Source of the DNA: Halorhodospira sp.
GTDB taxonomy: Bacteria; Pseudomonadota; Gammaproteobacteria; Nitrococcales; Halorhodospiraceae
Direction of reading: 5' to 3'
Length of the DNA: 5,927 bases
Assembly (NCBI GenBank): GCA_007127935.1
Contig: SKYL01000352.1
Coordinates: forward strand, 1-5,927
Part shown: piece after piece, positions 1-5,927 of the stretch
Layout: every line of letters starts with the position of its first letter
Numbering within the stretch: the stretch's first letter is position 1
Program-made: the position numbers and the translations under genes
The notes under the pieces: model-generated
What the model was told of the DNA's origin: nothing
Databases searched by the model: none
Seen by the model: the letters and a program-made list of their open reading frames with translations, nothing else

Positions 1-486
1 CGCATAGATGCGGTCCTTGCCGCCCCAGATGCCGATGATCAGGAACATCGGCACCAGCATCGCCTCCCAGAAGACGTAGAAGAGGATGGCGTCGAGGGCC
101 GCGAAGACCCCCACCATCAAGCCCTCCATGATGAGGAAGGCGCCCATGTACTGGGAGAGCCGGTACTCGGTGGTGCGCCAGCCGGCGATCACCACCAACA
201 GGGTGGAGAAGGTGGTGAGGATCACCAGCGGCATGGAGATGCCGTCCACCGCCAAGTGATAGTGGATGTCGAAGGTGGGCACCCACGCCCGGTGCTCCTC
301 GAATTGCATCCCCGCGCCGGGATCGAAGCCGAACCACAGCAACAAACTCACGAGGAAGGTGGCGGCGGCCACCACCACGGAGGCCCAGCGCACCGCGTCC
401 TCGGACCGTGTGCCGAGGGCGAGCACCGCCGCGCCGCCGAATATCGGCAGCCAGATCACCAGGCTCAACAACCAACCTTCGAACAT
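1..486 (-). CDS. nuoM: NADH-quinone oxidoreductase subunit M (NuoM), N-terminal part, 3' truncated by window edge
   Basis: NuoM (ND4 homologue) is the second antiporter-like pump, next to NuoL in the membrane arm. Reading the minus strand from the ATG at 486 gives 162 open codons to base 1; full NuoM proteins are about 500 residues, so roughly a third is here. It begins MFEGWLLSLVIWLPIFGGA, a typical first helix. A second helix spans about 34-52, then comes the conserved YHLAVDGISMPLVILTTF at 76-93 and SQYMGAFLIMEGLMVGVF at 111-128. FYVFWEAMLVPMFLIIGIWG (136-155) contains Glu141, the equivalent of the essential E. coli Glu144 in the proton path. The visible part ends GGKDRIYA, the usual start of the next conserved block. 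The ribosome-binding site AGAGGA is seven bases upstream, and nuoL stops 28 bases upstream. The lysines of the later helices lie outside the window. Confidence 0.96.
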   Translation of the reverse strand, partial: MFEGWLLSLVIWLPIFGGAAVLALGTRSEDAVRWASVVVAAATFLVSLLLWFGFDPGAGMQFEEHRAWVPTFDIHYHLAVDGISMPLVILTTFSTLLVVIAGWRTTEYRLSQYMGAFLIMEGLMVGVFAALDAILFYVFWEAMLVPMFLIIGIWGGKDRIYA

Positions 487-493
487 CCGCTCT

Positions 494-499
494 TCCTCT
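494..499 (-). promoter_or_regulatory. nuoM Shine-Dalgarno AGAGGA
   Basis: AGAGGA lies seven bases upstream of the nuoM ATG at 486, in the 28-base nuoL-nuoM gap. It fixes the nuoM start, and the resulting N-terminus begins directly with the first membrane helix. The rest of the gap holds no recognisable promoter or terminator. Confidence 0.6.
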
Positions 500-514
500 G
501 AATCCGTTGGAGCC

Positions 515-2476
515 CTAAACCATCATCGTGCGAACCACGAAGAACGCCACCAGCAGCAGCACGGCGACGATCATCGCGAAGGCGTAGTGGTAGAGATATC
601 CGGTCTGCAACTGGCGCACGGCGCCGGCCACTTGGCCCACCACCCGCGCCGTGCCGTTGACCAGACCGTCGTCGATCACCGCCCCGTCGCCGCCCTTCCA
701 CAGCCCGCGCGCCACGGCGCGGCTGCCGGCGGCGAACACATCGATATAGAGCCAGTCGAAGCCGTACTTGCGCTCCAGGACAACCTCCAGCGGCCGCAAC
801 GGACCGCGCACCGCCTCCCGCTGTTCCGGGCGGAAGATGTAGAAGTACCAAGCCGCCACGAAGCCCAGGAAGGCCAGGTAGAGCGGCGGGGTGACGAAGG
901 CGTGGGCGATGAAACCGGCCACCCCGGTGTACCCGACCGCCAGGGTCGAGAGCGCCTCGCCCCGCATCATCGAACCGTCCTGGAGGAAGAAGTCGCCGAA
1001 GACCATCGGCCCCACGGTGGGCCAGCCGATGATCACCGACGGGATCGCCAGCAGCACCAGCGGCAGCGTCACCACCCACGGGCTCTCGTGGAGGTGGGCC
1101 TTGGCGTGGGGGTCGACGCGGTCGTCGCCGTGGAAGACCAGGAAGAGCAGCCGGAAGCTGTAGAGCGCGGTGACGAAGACGCTCAGCACCAGCAACCAGT
1201 AGGCCGCGGAGGCGAACGGCCCGGCGGCGTAGCCCACCGACTCGATGATCGCGTCCTTGGAGAAGAAGCCGGAGAAGGCCGGGAAGCCCACCAGGGCCAG
1301 GGTGCCCAGCAGCATCGTCAGGTAGGTCACCGGCATATGGCGCGCCAGGCCGCCCATCTTGCGCATGTCCTGCTCGTGGTGGAGGGCGATGATCACCGAG
1401 CCGGCCCCGAGGAAGAGCAGCGCCTTGAAGAAGGCGTGGGTGAAGAGGTGGTAGATGCCGGCGGCGTAGGCCGAGGCGCCCAGGGCGGCGGTCATGTAGC
1501 CGAGCTGGGAGAGGGTCGAGTACGCCACCACCCGCTTGATGTCGTTCTGGACGAGGCCGATCAGGCCCATCAGGAACGCCGTCAACGCCCCCACCACCAG
1601 GACCACCGTCAGCGCCACGGCGGAGTACTCATAGACCGGCGAGAGCCGCGCCACCAGGAAGATGCCGGCGGTCACCATGGTGGCCGCATGGATCAGCGCC
1701 GAGATCGGCGTCGGGCCTTCCATGGAGTCGGGCAGCCAGACGTGGAGCGGCATCTGCGCCGATTTGCCCATGCAGCCGATGAAGATCAGGATGCACGCCA
1801 CGGTGATCAGCGACCACTCCCCGGCCCCCAGCAGGTTGACGGTCTGATCCGGCGCGGCGGCCACCGCCTCGAACAGCTCCCCGTAGTGGAGGGTGCCGAA
1901 TCCGGCGGCCAGGACCGCGATGCCGAGCAGCAGCCCCAGGTCGCCCACGCGGTTGACCAGGAACGCCTTCAGGTTGGCGAAGATGGCGCTCTCGCGGGTG
2001 AACCAGAAGCCGATCAGCAGGTAGGAGACCAGACCCACCGCCTCCCAGGCGAAGAAGAGCTGCAGCAGGTTGTTCGACATCACCAACATCAGCATCGCGA
2101 AGGTGAACAGCGCGATGTAGCTGAAGAACCGCTGGTAGCCGGGATCGTCGTGCATGTAGCCGATGGTGTAGATGTGGACCATCAGCGAGACGAAGGTGAC
2201 GGTGGTCATCATCACCGCGGTGAGGCGGTCCACCAGGAAGCCGATCTCGAAGGTGAGATCGCCGATGGCGGCCCAGGTGTAGATCGTCGCGTCGAAGCGC
2301 TCCAGGTCGCCCCACACCAGGCCGTGGAGCACCCAGACCGAGAGCGCGCAGGAGGCGGCGACACCGAGGATGGTGACCGTGTGGGCGCCGGCGCGGCCGA
2401 TCCACGGGCCGCCCAAGCCGGCGATGAGGGCGGCCAGCAGCGGCAGCAGGACGATGGTGAGCAGGACCGTTTCCAT
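515..2476 (-). CDS. nuoL: NADH-quinone oxidoreductase subunit L (NuoL)
   Basis: NuoL (ND5 homologue) is the distal antiporter-like proton pump of the membrane arm, related to Mrp Na+/H+ antiporter subunits. It has 653 residues, longer than the 613 of E. coli but common elsewhere in proteobacteria. The Proton_antipo_N-like region (about 65-120) includes VDRLTAVMMTTVTFVSLMVH and YTIGYMHDDPGYQRFFSY. The antiporter core (about 125-420) holds the expected ion-path residues: Glu145 in FFAWEAVGLVSYLLIGFW, Asp179 in NRVGDLG, Lys238 in GKSAQMPLHVWLPDSMEGPT, His347 and Lys351 in FTHAFFKALLFL, and Lys407-Asp408 in FSGFFSKDAI. After residue 530 a membrane segment (FLGFVAAWYFYIF) leads into the charged stretch RPLEVVLERKYGFDWLYIDV, which should correspond to the lateral helix along the membrane arm. 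A final anchor helix lies at about 632-647. The ATG at 2476 has AGGGGA six bases upstream, inside the nuoK end. No damage is seen. Confidence 0.98.
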   Translation of the reverse strand: METVLLTIVLLPLLAALIAGLGGPWIGRAGAHTVTILGVAASCALSVWVLHGLVWGDLERFDATIYTWAAIGDLTFEIGFLVDRLTAVMMTTVTFVSLMVHIYTIGYMHDDPGYQRFFSYIALFTFAMLMLVMSNNLLQLFFAWEAVGLVSYLLIGFWFTRESAIFANLKAFLVNRVGDLGLLLGIAVLAAGFGTLHYGELFEAVAAAPDQTVNLLGAGEWSLITVACILIFIGCMGKSAQMPLHVWLPDSMEGPTPISALIHAATMVTAGIFLVARLSPVYEYSAVALTVVLVVGALTAFLMGLIGLVQNDIKRVVAYSTLSQLGYMTAALGASAYAAGIYHLFTHAFFKALLFLGAGSVIIALHHEQDMRKMGGLARHMPVTYLTMLLGTLALVGFPAFSGFFSKDAIIESVGYAAGPFASAAYWLLVLSVFVTALYSFRLLFLVFHGDDRVDPHAKAHLHESPWVVTLPLVLLAIPSVIIGWPTVGPMVFGDFFLQDGSMMRGEALSTLAVGYTGVAGFIAHAFVTPPLYLAFLGFVAAWYFYIFRPEQREAVRGPLRPLEVVLERKYGFDWLYIDVFAAGSRAVARGLWKGGDGAVIDDGLVNGTARVVGQVAGAVRQLQTGYLYHYAFAMIVAVLLLVAFFVVRTMMV

Positions 2477-2479
2477 CTC

Positions 2480-2785
2480 TTATCCCCTCATGGCGTCCAG
2501 GGCGGCGACATTGATGTCACCACGGGAGCGGAACAGCACCACGACGATGGCGAGCCCGATGGCCGCCTCCGCCGCCGCGACGGTGAGGATGAAGAAGACG
2601 AAGACCTGCCCGGCCACATCGCCCAGGTAGGCGGAGAAGCCGATGAGGTTGATGTTCACCGCCAGCAGGATCAGCTCGATGCACATCAACAGCAGGATGA
2701 CGTTCTTCCGGTTGAGGAAGACCCCCGCCACCCCCAGGGAGAAGAGCAACGCCCCCAGGATGAGATAGTCGGAGAGTTCGATCAT
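2480..2785 (-). CDS. nuoK: NADH-quinone oxidoreductase subunit K (NuoK)
   Basis: NuoK (ND4L homologue) is a small three-helix membrane subunit that, with NuoJ, forms one of the proton half-channels linking the quinone site to the pumps. The length of 101 residues is almost identical to E. coli NuoK (100). Hydrophobic helices span about 5-24, 29-49 and 60-85. The two membrane-buried glutamates needed for coupling are present: Glu37 in LLLMCIELILLAVN and Glu73 in ILTVAAAEAAIGLAIVV, matching E. coli Glu36 and Glu72. The start ATG overlaps the nuoJ stop by four bases (ATGA). A good Shine-Dalgarno AAGGAG lies inside nuoJ, 10 bases upstream. The stop is three bases before the nuoL ATG, so the gene is tightly packed on both sides. 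Confidence 0.98.
   Translation of the reverse strand: MIELSDYLILGALLFSLGVAGVFLNRKNVILLLMCIELILLAVNINLIGFSAYLGDVAGQVFVFFILTVAAAEAAIGLAIVVVLFRSRGDINVAALDAMRG
2483..2488 (-). promoter_or_regulatory. nuoL Shine-Dalgarno AGGGGA across the nuoK end
   Basis: AGGGGA ends just before the nuoK TAA and lies six bases upstream of the nuoL ATG at 2476. This supports the chosen nuoL start, which gives the normal METVLLTIVLLPLLAAL first helix. Confidence 0.55.
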
Positions 2786-3402
2786 TGCCTTTCCGCTCCT
2801 TCTCCGCCTTGGCGGGGCTCCGCCTCCATCTTCAACACCCGCAGCCGGTTCGCCTTATTGGCGCTCAGCTGCTCCTCGATGTTCTGGTGCTTCGTCCCCT
2901 GCCGCCGCCGCAGGGTCAGGGTGATGGCGGCGACGATGGCCACCAGCAGGATCACCGCGGCGATCTCGAAGGGATAGACGTAGACCGTGTAGAGCACGGT
3001 ACCGATGGCGCGGATGTTGTCGGCGTCCGCCGCCGGCTCGGGGATCAATCCGCCCACCAGGGCCACGTCGTCCGACAGGATCACCACCCCCAACTGCAAC
3101 ACCATCAGCACCGCCACCAAGATGCCCACCGGCAGGTAGCGGGCGAACCCCTCGCGCATCGGCGCGGCGGTGATGTCGAGCATCATGACCACGAAGAGGA
3201 AGAGGACCATGACGGCGCCCACGTAGACCACCACCAGGGCGATCCCCAGGAACTCGGCCCCCACCAGCACCCAGAGCACCGCGGCGTTGAAAAAGGCCAG
3301 CACCAGGAAGAGCGCCGCCTGCACCGGGTTGCGCACGGTGATGACCATGGTGGCGGCGAAGAGCAAAATCGCCGCGAATAAGTAGAAAACCGCCTGCTCC
3401 AT
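2782..3402 (-). CDS. nuoJ: NADH-quinone oxidoreductase subunit J (NuoJ)
   Basis: NuoJ (ND6 homologue) is a membrane subunit between NuoH and the antiporter-like subunits. Its third helix carries a pi-bulge thought to change conformation during coupling. The 206 residues show five hydrophobic segments, at about 3-22, 28-46, 54-74, 91-110 and 143-164. The third contains VVYVGAVMVLFLFVVMML at 58-75, the most conserved block, with Tyr60 at the expected site. The last contains YPFEIAAVILLVAIVAAI with Glu146. A cytoplasmic hydrophilic tail follows (KHQNIEEQ, then RLRVLKM at 186-192), typical of proteobacterial NuoJ. The final 14 residues, EAEPRQGGEGAERQ, look like low-conservation linker and are encoded by a GC-rich repeat-bearing segment. 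The start MEQAVFYLF aligns with the E. coli-type start MEFAFY. The gene ends in an ATGA overlap with nuoK, so the two are likely translationally coupled. Confidence 0.96.
   Translation of the reverse strand: MEQAVFYLFAAILLFAATMVITVRNPVQAALFLVLAFFNAAVLWVLVGAEFLGIALVVVYVGAVMVLFLFVVMMLDITAAPMREGFARYLPVGILVAVLMVLQLGVVILSDDVALVGGLIPEPAADADNIRAIGTVLYTVYVYPFEIAAVILLVAIVAAITLTLRRRQGTKHQNIEEQLSANKANRLRVLKMEAEPRQGGEGAERQ
2796..2801 (-). promoter_or_regulatory. nuoK Shine-Dalgarno AAGGAG inside nuoJ
   Basis: The mRNA reads AAGGAG ten bases before the nuoK ATG at 2785, within the last codons of nuoJ. Together with the four-base ATGA overlap it supports this start. It suggests nuoK is read both by ribosomes finishing nuoJ and by fresh ones. 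Confidence 0.6.
2802..2824. repeat. Short GC-rich inverted and direct repeat in the nuoJ 3' end
   Basis: On the plus strand CTCCGCC occurs at 2802-2808 and again at 2818-2824. Between them, CCGCC-TT-GGCGG (2804-2815) is a perfect inverted repeat with five-base arms. In the nuo message this could form a small GC hairpin about 20-30 bases upstream of the nuoK start. It falls in codons for the poorly conserved NuoJ tail (EAEPRQGGEGAE), where sequence is free to vary. No U-tract follows, so it is not an intrinsic terminator. It may be chance in GC-rich DNA. Confidence 0.4.
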
Positions 3403-3421
3403 ATCCTCCGACCTCTAGGTC
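3403..3421 (-). promoter_or_regulatory. nuoJ ribosome-binding region with two candidate Shine-Dalgarno sites
   Basis: Two purine-rich sites precede the nuoJ ATG at 3402. GGAGGA (complement of 3404-3409) is the better match to the anti-Shine-Dalgarno but lies only one base from the ATG, too close to serve it well. AGAGGT (complement of 3411-3416) has eight bases' spacing and is the likelier functional site. The latter lies inside a short inverted repeat, GACCT-2 bases-AGGTC (3410-3421). No in-frame start further downstream before Met19 would keep the first helix, so the ATG at 3402 is retained. Confidence 0.5.
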
Positions 3422-3432
3422 AGTCTTTCCGC

Positions 3433-3921
3433 TTACCGGTACGGCGCGTCGGCGGCCCGGTCGGCCGCGATCTGCGCCTCGTACTGATCGCCGATCTCCA
3501 GCAACCGCTCCTTGCCGATGATCCGCTGATCGCGGCTCTCCATCAGGTGCCAGTCGATCCGGGTCTCGACGATGGAGTCCACCGGACACGACTCCTCACA
3601 GAAGCCGCAATAGATGCACTTGAACAGATCGATCTCGTAGCGGGTGGTGCGGCGCGTGCCGTCCGCCCGCTGGTGCGAGTCGATGGTGATGGCCAGCGCC
3701 GGACAGACCGCCTCGCACAGCTTGCAGGCGATGCAGCGCTCTTCCCCGTTGGGGTAGCGGCGCAGCGCGTGCAGGCCGCGGAAACGGGGCGATTTCGGCG
3801 CCACCTCCTCCGGAAACTCCAGCGTGACGCTGCGCTTGAACAGGTGCCGGCCGGTGACCCGCAAGCCCTGCAGCAGCTCCACCAGGAGGAAGCTCCGGAC
3901 GTACTCGCGCAGCGATCTCAT
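3433..3921 (-). CDS. nuoI: NADH-quinone oxidoreductase subunit I (NuoI), 2x[4Fe-4S] ferredoxin-like
   Basis: NuoI (TYKY/NDUFS8 homologue) is the peripheral-arm subunit that holds clusters N6a and N6b and hands electrons toward the terminal N2 cluster. It docks on the membrane arm. The 162 residues contain two complete C-x2-C-x2-C-x3-C-P motifs: CIACKLCEAVCP (Cys 63, 66, 69, 73) and CIYCGFCEESCP (Cys 102, 105, 108, 112). They are joined by a linker with RRTTRYEIDLFK. An amphipathic N-terminal region (about 8-30) precedes RFRGLHALRRYPNGEE, a hallmark of the mitochondrial-like type. This type differs from E. coli NuoI, which has a CVACNLC-type first motif. The C-terminus ends QIAADRAADAPYR, a tail I associate from memory with several gamma- and beta-proteobacteria. 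The ATG at 3921 gives the usual family N-terminus. Its ribosome-binding site is poor (only a G-run), so initiation is probably coupled to nuoH termination 13 bases upstream. Confidence 0.98.
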   Translation of the reverse strand: MRSLREYVRSFLLVELLQGLRVTGRHLFKRSVTLEFPEEVAPKSPRFRGLHALRRYPNGEERCIACKLCEAVCPALAITIDSHQRADGTRRTTRYEIDLFKCIYCGFCEESCPVDSIVETRIDWHLMESRDQRIIGKERLLEIGDQYEAQIAADRAADAPYR

Positions 3922-3934
3922 GACCGAACCCCCA

Positions 3935-4948
3935 TCAGAACCACGGCCCCACCCCCGCGTAGATCAACACCGTCAGCACCACCAGCCAGACCACCGTCAC
4001 CGGGATCAGGACCTTCCAACCCAGGCGCATGATCTGGTCGTAGCGATAGCGCGGGAAGGTCGCGCGGAACCACAGATAGCAGAAGGCGAAGAAACACGCC
4101 TTGAGCAGCAGCCAGACGATCCCCGGCACCCAGTCCAAGGCCGGCCCCAGGACCGGCAGCCCGTGGAACGGGGAGTACCAGCCGCCGAGGAACATGATCG
4201 CGGCGATGACGCAGATCAGGATCATGTTGGCGTACTCGGCCAGGAAGAAGACGGCGAAGGCCATCCCCGAGTACTCCACGTGGAAGCCGGCGACGATCTC
4301 CGACTCGCCCTCGGCCACGTCGAACGGCGCCCGGTTGGTCTCCGCCACGCCGGAGATCCAGTAGACCAGGAAGAGCGGCAGCAGCGGCAGCCAGAACCAG
4401 TTCCAGAACGGTCCGGCCTGGGCCTCGACGATGCCGCTGAGGTTCATCGTCCCCGCCGCCATCAGCACGCCCACCAAGGCGAAGCCCATGGCGATCTCGT
4501 AGGAGACCACCTGGGCGCTGGCGCGCAGGGTGCCCAACAGCGCGTACTTGGAGTTGGAGGCCCAGCCGGCGACGATGATGCCGTAGACCCCCAGGGAGGT
4601 CATGGCGAGGATATAGAGCAGGCCGGCGTTGATGTCGGCCACGACCCAGCCGTCGGCGAAGGGGATGACCGCCCAGACCGCCACCGCCGGGCCGATGGAG
4701 AGGGCCGGCGCCAACAGGAAGAGCACCCGGTTGGCGTGGGTGGGAACGGTGATCTCCTTGAACAGCAGCTTCAACGCGTCGGCGAAGGGCTGCAACAGCC
4801 CCTTGTAGCCGACCCGGTTGGGACCCCGGCGATCCTGCATGTGGCCGATGACCCGCCGCTCAAAGTAGGTGAAGTACGCCACCCCGATGAAGAGCGGGAT
4901 GAGCACGGCCCAGATCTTGGAGAAGGTCCAGAAAAGCGTCTCGAACAT
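3935..4948 (-). CDS. nuoH: NADH-quinone oxidoreductase subunit H (NuoH)
   Basis: NuoH (ND1 homologue) is an inner-membrane subunit that forms much of the quinone-binding chamber and links quinone reduction to the proton channels. The 337-residue length is normal. An N-terminal membrane helix (about 10-28) is followed by the first family signature, QDRRGPNRVG at 38-47. The second conserved block includes GWASNSKYALLG at 128-139 and AQVVSYE at 145-151. The acidic loop ETNRAPFDVAEGESEIVAGF spans 203-222 and continues to HVEYSG. Its glutamates E203, E213, E215, E217 and E225 match the conserved acidic cluster of the quinone cavity and E-channel. About eight hydrophobic segments are visible, the last at about 312-331. 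The ATG at 4948 is preceded by AAGGA (complement of 4960-4964) at 11 bases' spacing, and the N-terminus begins right at the first helix as usual. It sits between nuoG (27-base gap) and nuoI (13-base gap). Confidence 0.98.
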   Translation of the reverse strand: MFETLFWTFSKIWAVLIPLFIGVAYFTYFERRVIGHMQDRRGPNRVGYKGLLQPFADALKLLFKEITVPTHANRVLFLLAPALSIGPAVAVWAVIPFADGWVVADINAGLLYILAMTSLGVYGIIVAGWASNSKYALLGTLRASAQVVSYEIAMGFALVGVLMAAGTMNLSGIVEAQAGPFWNWFWLPLLPLFLVYWISGVAETNRAPFDVAEGESEIVAGFHVEYSGMAFAVFFLAEYANMILICVIAAIMFLGGWYSPFHGLPVLGPALDWVPGIVWLLLKACFFAFCYLWFRATFPRYRYDQIMRLGWKVLIPVTVVWLVVLTVLIYAGVGPWF

Positions 4949-4975
4949 GCCCGTTCTTGTCCTTGTGGCTGCGGA

Positions 4976-5927
4976 CTAGACCGCGGTCACGGTCAGTGGC
5001 CCAAAGGGCGGCCCCAGATCGGCCCGCTCGCTCAACGCGGCCGGCACCCAGATCGTATCGGCGGGGATGGCGTCGTCCACCCGCAGCGGCAGTTCCACCG
5101 TACCGCCCGCCGCCTCGAGGCGGACCGTGCCGCCGTCGTTCAATCCCAAGCGTCCCGCCGTCTCCGCCGAGGCGACGGCCTCGGCCCGGCCGGCCAATGG
5201 GGACGCCTGGAGCGGAGCGGAGCGGCGCACCAACGGATCGCCGGCATAGATCGGCACCCCGCCGGCCAACTCCACCCCGGATGGCGCCTTGGCGGCACCC
5301 CCCTTGCGGAATCCATAGCGGGAACCCGGCGCCACGCCCTCGCAGGCGGCGGCCACGGCCTGGTGGACCTCTTCCACGCTGTCGAAGGCGAAGCCGTCCA
5401 GTTCCAAGAGCGTCCCCAGCGCGCGGAGGATCTTCCAACCGGGACGGGACGCGCCCACCGGCTGCGCCACGCCGCGGAAGCTCTGCCACCGCCCCTCGTT
5501 GTTCACGAAGGTGCCGCCGGTCTCGCCGAAACCGCCCATGGGCAGGAGGATGTCGGCCACCTCCTTTAAGGCGTCATCGGCGTAGACGGTGATCGCCACC
5601 ACCCGGTCGGCCTCCGCCAGCGCCCGGCGCGCCGCGGCGGGATTCCACAGATCGGCCTCCGGCTCCACGTTGAGCAGGAGGTACCCTTTCAATCCCTCTT
5701 CCACCATCCGGCGCGCATCGAGGCCGGTCCGCGGCGCCGGTGCGCCTCCGGCGGTGCGATGGGGCACGGCGCCGGCCAGCCAGCCGCCGGCGGTGTTGGC
5801 CGCCTCGGCCAGGACGCCGAACGTACCGTCCGCCCCGCCGGCCAGTTCCGCCACCAGTGAGCCCAGGGCCCGTAATTCGGCGCCGCGAGGGTGGGCGGCG
5901 GCGAGGCTCCCCACCAGCACGGTGGGC
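4976..5927 (-). CDS. nuoG: NADH-quinone oxidoreductase subunit G (NuoG), C-terminal part, 5' truncated by window edge
   Basis: NuoG is the largest peripheral-arm subunit of complex I. In the family its N-terminal part carries several Fe-S clusters and passes electrons from the NADH module toward NuoI, while the C-terminal part is a molybdopterin-oxidoreductase (MopB-like) fold without a catalytic cofactor. Only the last 316 codons plus TAG are visible, so none of the N-terminal cluster cysteines can be judged. In this fragment, residues about 107-150 carry the recognisable MopB-type block: the stretch ADILLPMGGFGETGGTF followed by VNNEGRWQSFRG, with the conserved E-T-x-G-T-F-V-N-x-E-G-R-x-Q pattern at 135-148. 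Residues about 225-316 (IYAGDPLVRRSAPLQ, then LGLNDGGTVRL and IWVPAALSE) resemble the C-terminal domain of non-enteric proteobacterial NuoG. The frame is open through base 5927, so the GTG at 5920 is an internal codon and not the start. The stop lies 27 bases before nuoH. I see no frameshift or premature stop. Confidence 0.95.
   Translation of the reverse strand, partial: PTVLVGSLAAAHPRGAELRALGSLVAELAGGADGTFGVLAEAANTAGGWLAGAVPHRTAGGAPAPRTGLDARRMVEEGLKGYLLLNVEPEADLWNPAAARRALAEADRVVAITVYADDALKEVADILLPMGGFGETGGTFVNNEGRWQSFRGVAQPVGASRPGWKILRALGTLLELDGFAFDSVEEVHQAVAAACEGVAPGSRYGFRKGGAAKAPSGVELAGGVPIYAGDPLVRRSAPLQASPLAGRAEAVASAETAGRLGLNDGGTVRLEAAGGTVELPLRVDDAIPADTIWVPAALSERADLGPPFGPLTVTAV

Noticed and set aside
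515..2476. NuoL being about 40 residues longer than the E. coli protein.
   Set aside because: NuoL proteins of about 650 residues are common in other proteobacteria, and all conserved helices and key residues are in place. I see no inserted domain.
266..2977. A 903-codon open frame on the plus strand opposite nuoM, nuoL, nuoK and part of nuoJ.
   Set aside because: It is exactly codon-aligned antisense to nuoL. In GC-rich genes the sense codons TTA, CTA and TCA are rare, so the aligned antisense frame has few stops. Its predicted protein is dominated by His, Gln, Asp, Glu and Arg, the mirror of CTG, GTG and ATC codons in a membrane protein, and shows no recognisable domain.
2785..3381. A 198-codon plus-strand open frame opposite nuoJ.
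   Set aside because: It is rich in His, Gln, Asp and Arg (runs such as HHDHEEEEDHD) because it mirrors hydrophobic nuoJ codons. No homology is recognisable, and NuoJ on the other strand is certain.
3434..3441. An eight-base palindrome TACCGGTA at the end of nuoI.
   Set aside because: It is short and made of the final Tyr-Arg-stop codons. A palindrome of this length is expected by chance in a window this size.
3824..5569. A 581-codon plus-strand open frame opposite nuoI, nuoH and nuoG.
   Set aside because: It is codon-aligned antisense to nuoH and nuoG with the same low-complexity hydrophilic composition. It ends at 5567-5569, exactly opposite a rare TTA leucine codon in nuoG. It is explained by composition alone.
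1..5927. A possible novel system, mobile element, CRISPR array or RNA gene within the window.
   Set aside because: Seven complex I genes fill the window with gaps of at most 30 bases. I saw no transposase, tandem spacer-repeat pattern, tRNA-like or rRNA-like sequence on either strand.

Overview
The window is a contiguous seven-gene stretch of a nuo operon, encoding the proton-pumping NADH:quinone oxidoreductase (respiratory complex I). Every gene lies on the minus strand. Transcription therefore runs from high to low coordinates, in the order nuoG (3' part only) - nuoH - nuoI - nuoJ - nuoK - nuoL - nuoM (5' part only), which is the canonical bacterial order. Both ends of the window cut through genes: nuoG enters at base 5927 and nuoM leaves at base 1.

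Layout: 5927-4976 is the C-terminal 316 codons of NuoG, the peripheral-arm subunit with a molybdopterin-oxidoreductase-like fold. 4948-3935 is NuoH, the quinone-chamber membrane subunit. 3921-3433 is NuoI, a ferredoxin-like subunit with two [4Fe-4S] clusters. 3402-2782 is NuoJ, 2785-2480 is NuoK and 2476-515 is NuoL, all membrane-arm subunits; NuoL is an antiporter-like pump at the distal end. 486-1 is the N-terminal 162 codons of NuoM, another antiporter-like pump. Gaps are 27, 13, 30, -4 (overlap), 3 and 28 bases, so coding is essentially continuous. There is no stretch near 300 bases without a gene, and I see no convincing internal promoter or terminator. The layout fits one polycistronic message with translational coupling, strongest across nuoJ-nuoK-nuoL.

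Together the products carry electrons from NADH (entry modules upstream of the window) through Fe-S clusters, including the two on NuoI, to quinone at the NuoH interface. They couple this to proton translocation through NuoH, NuoJ/NuoK, NuoL and NuoM. The recognised catalytic and ion-path residues are present in every subunit I could inspect, so this looks like a functional enzyme with no decay.

The DNA is GC-rich, with strong G/C preference at third codon positions. NuoI resembles the mitochondrial/alpha- and beta-proteobacterial type and not the E. coli type. The tails of NuoI and NuoJ recall GC-rich gammaproteobacteria such as purple-sulfur relatives, or betaproteobacteria. This points to a proteobacterium, but placement below phylum is from memory of sequence style and is tentative. 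I found no novel system here. The remaining observations are small: a GC-rich inverted and direct repeat in the nuoJ tail, and unusual ribosome-binding arrangements at nuoJ and nuoI.
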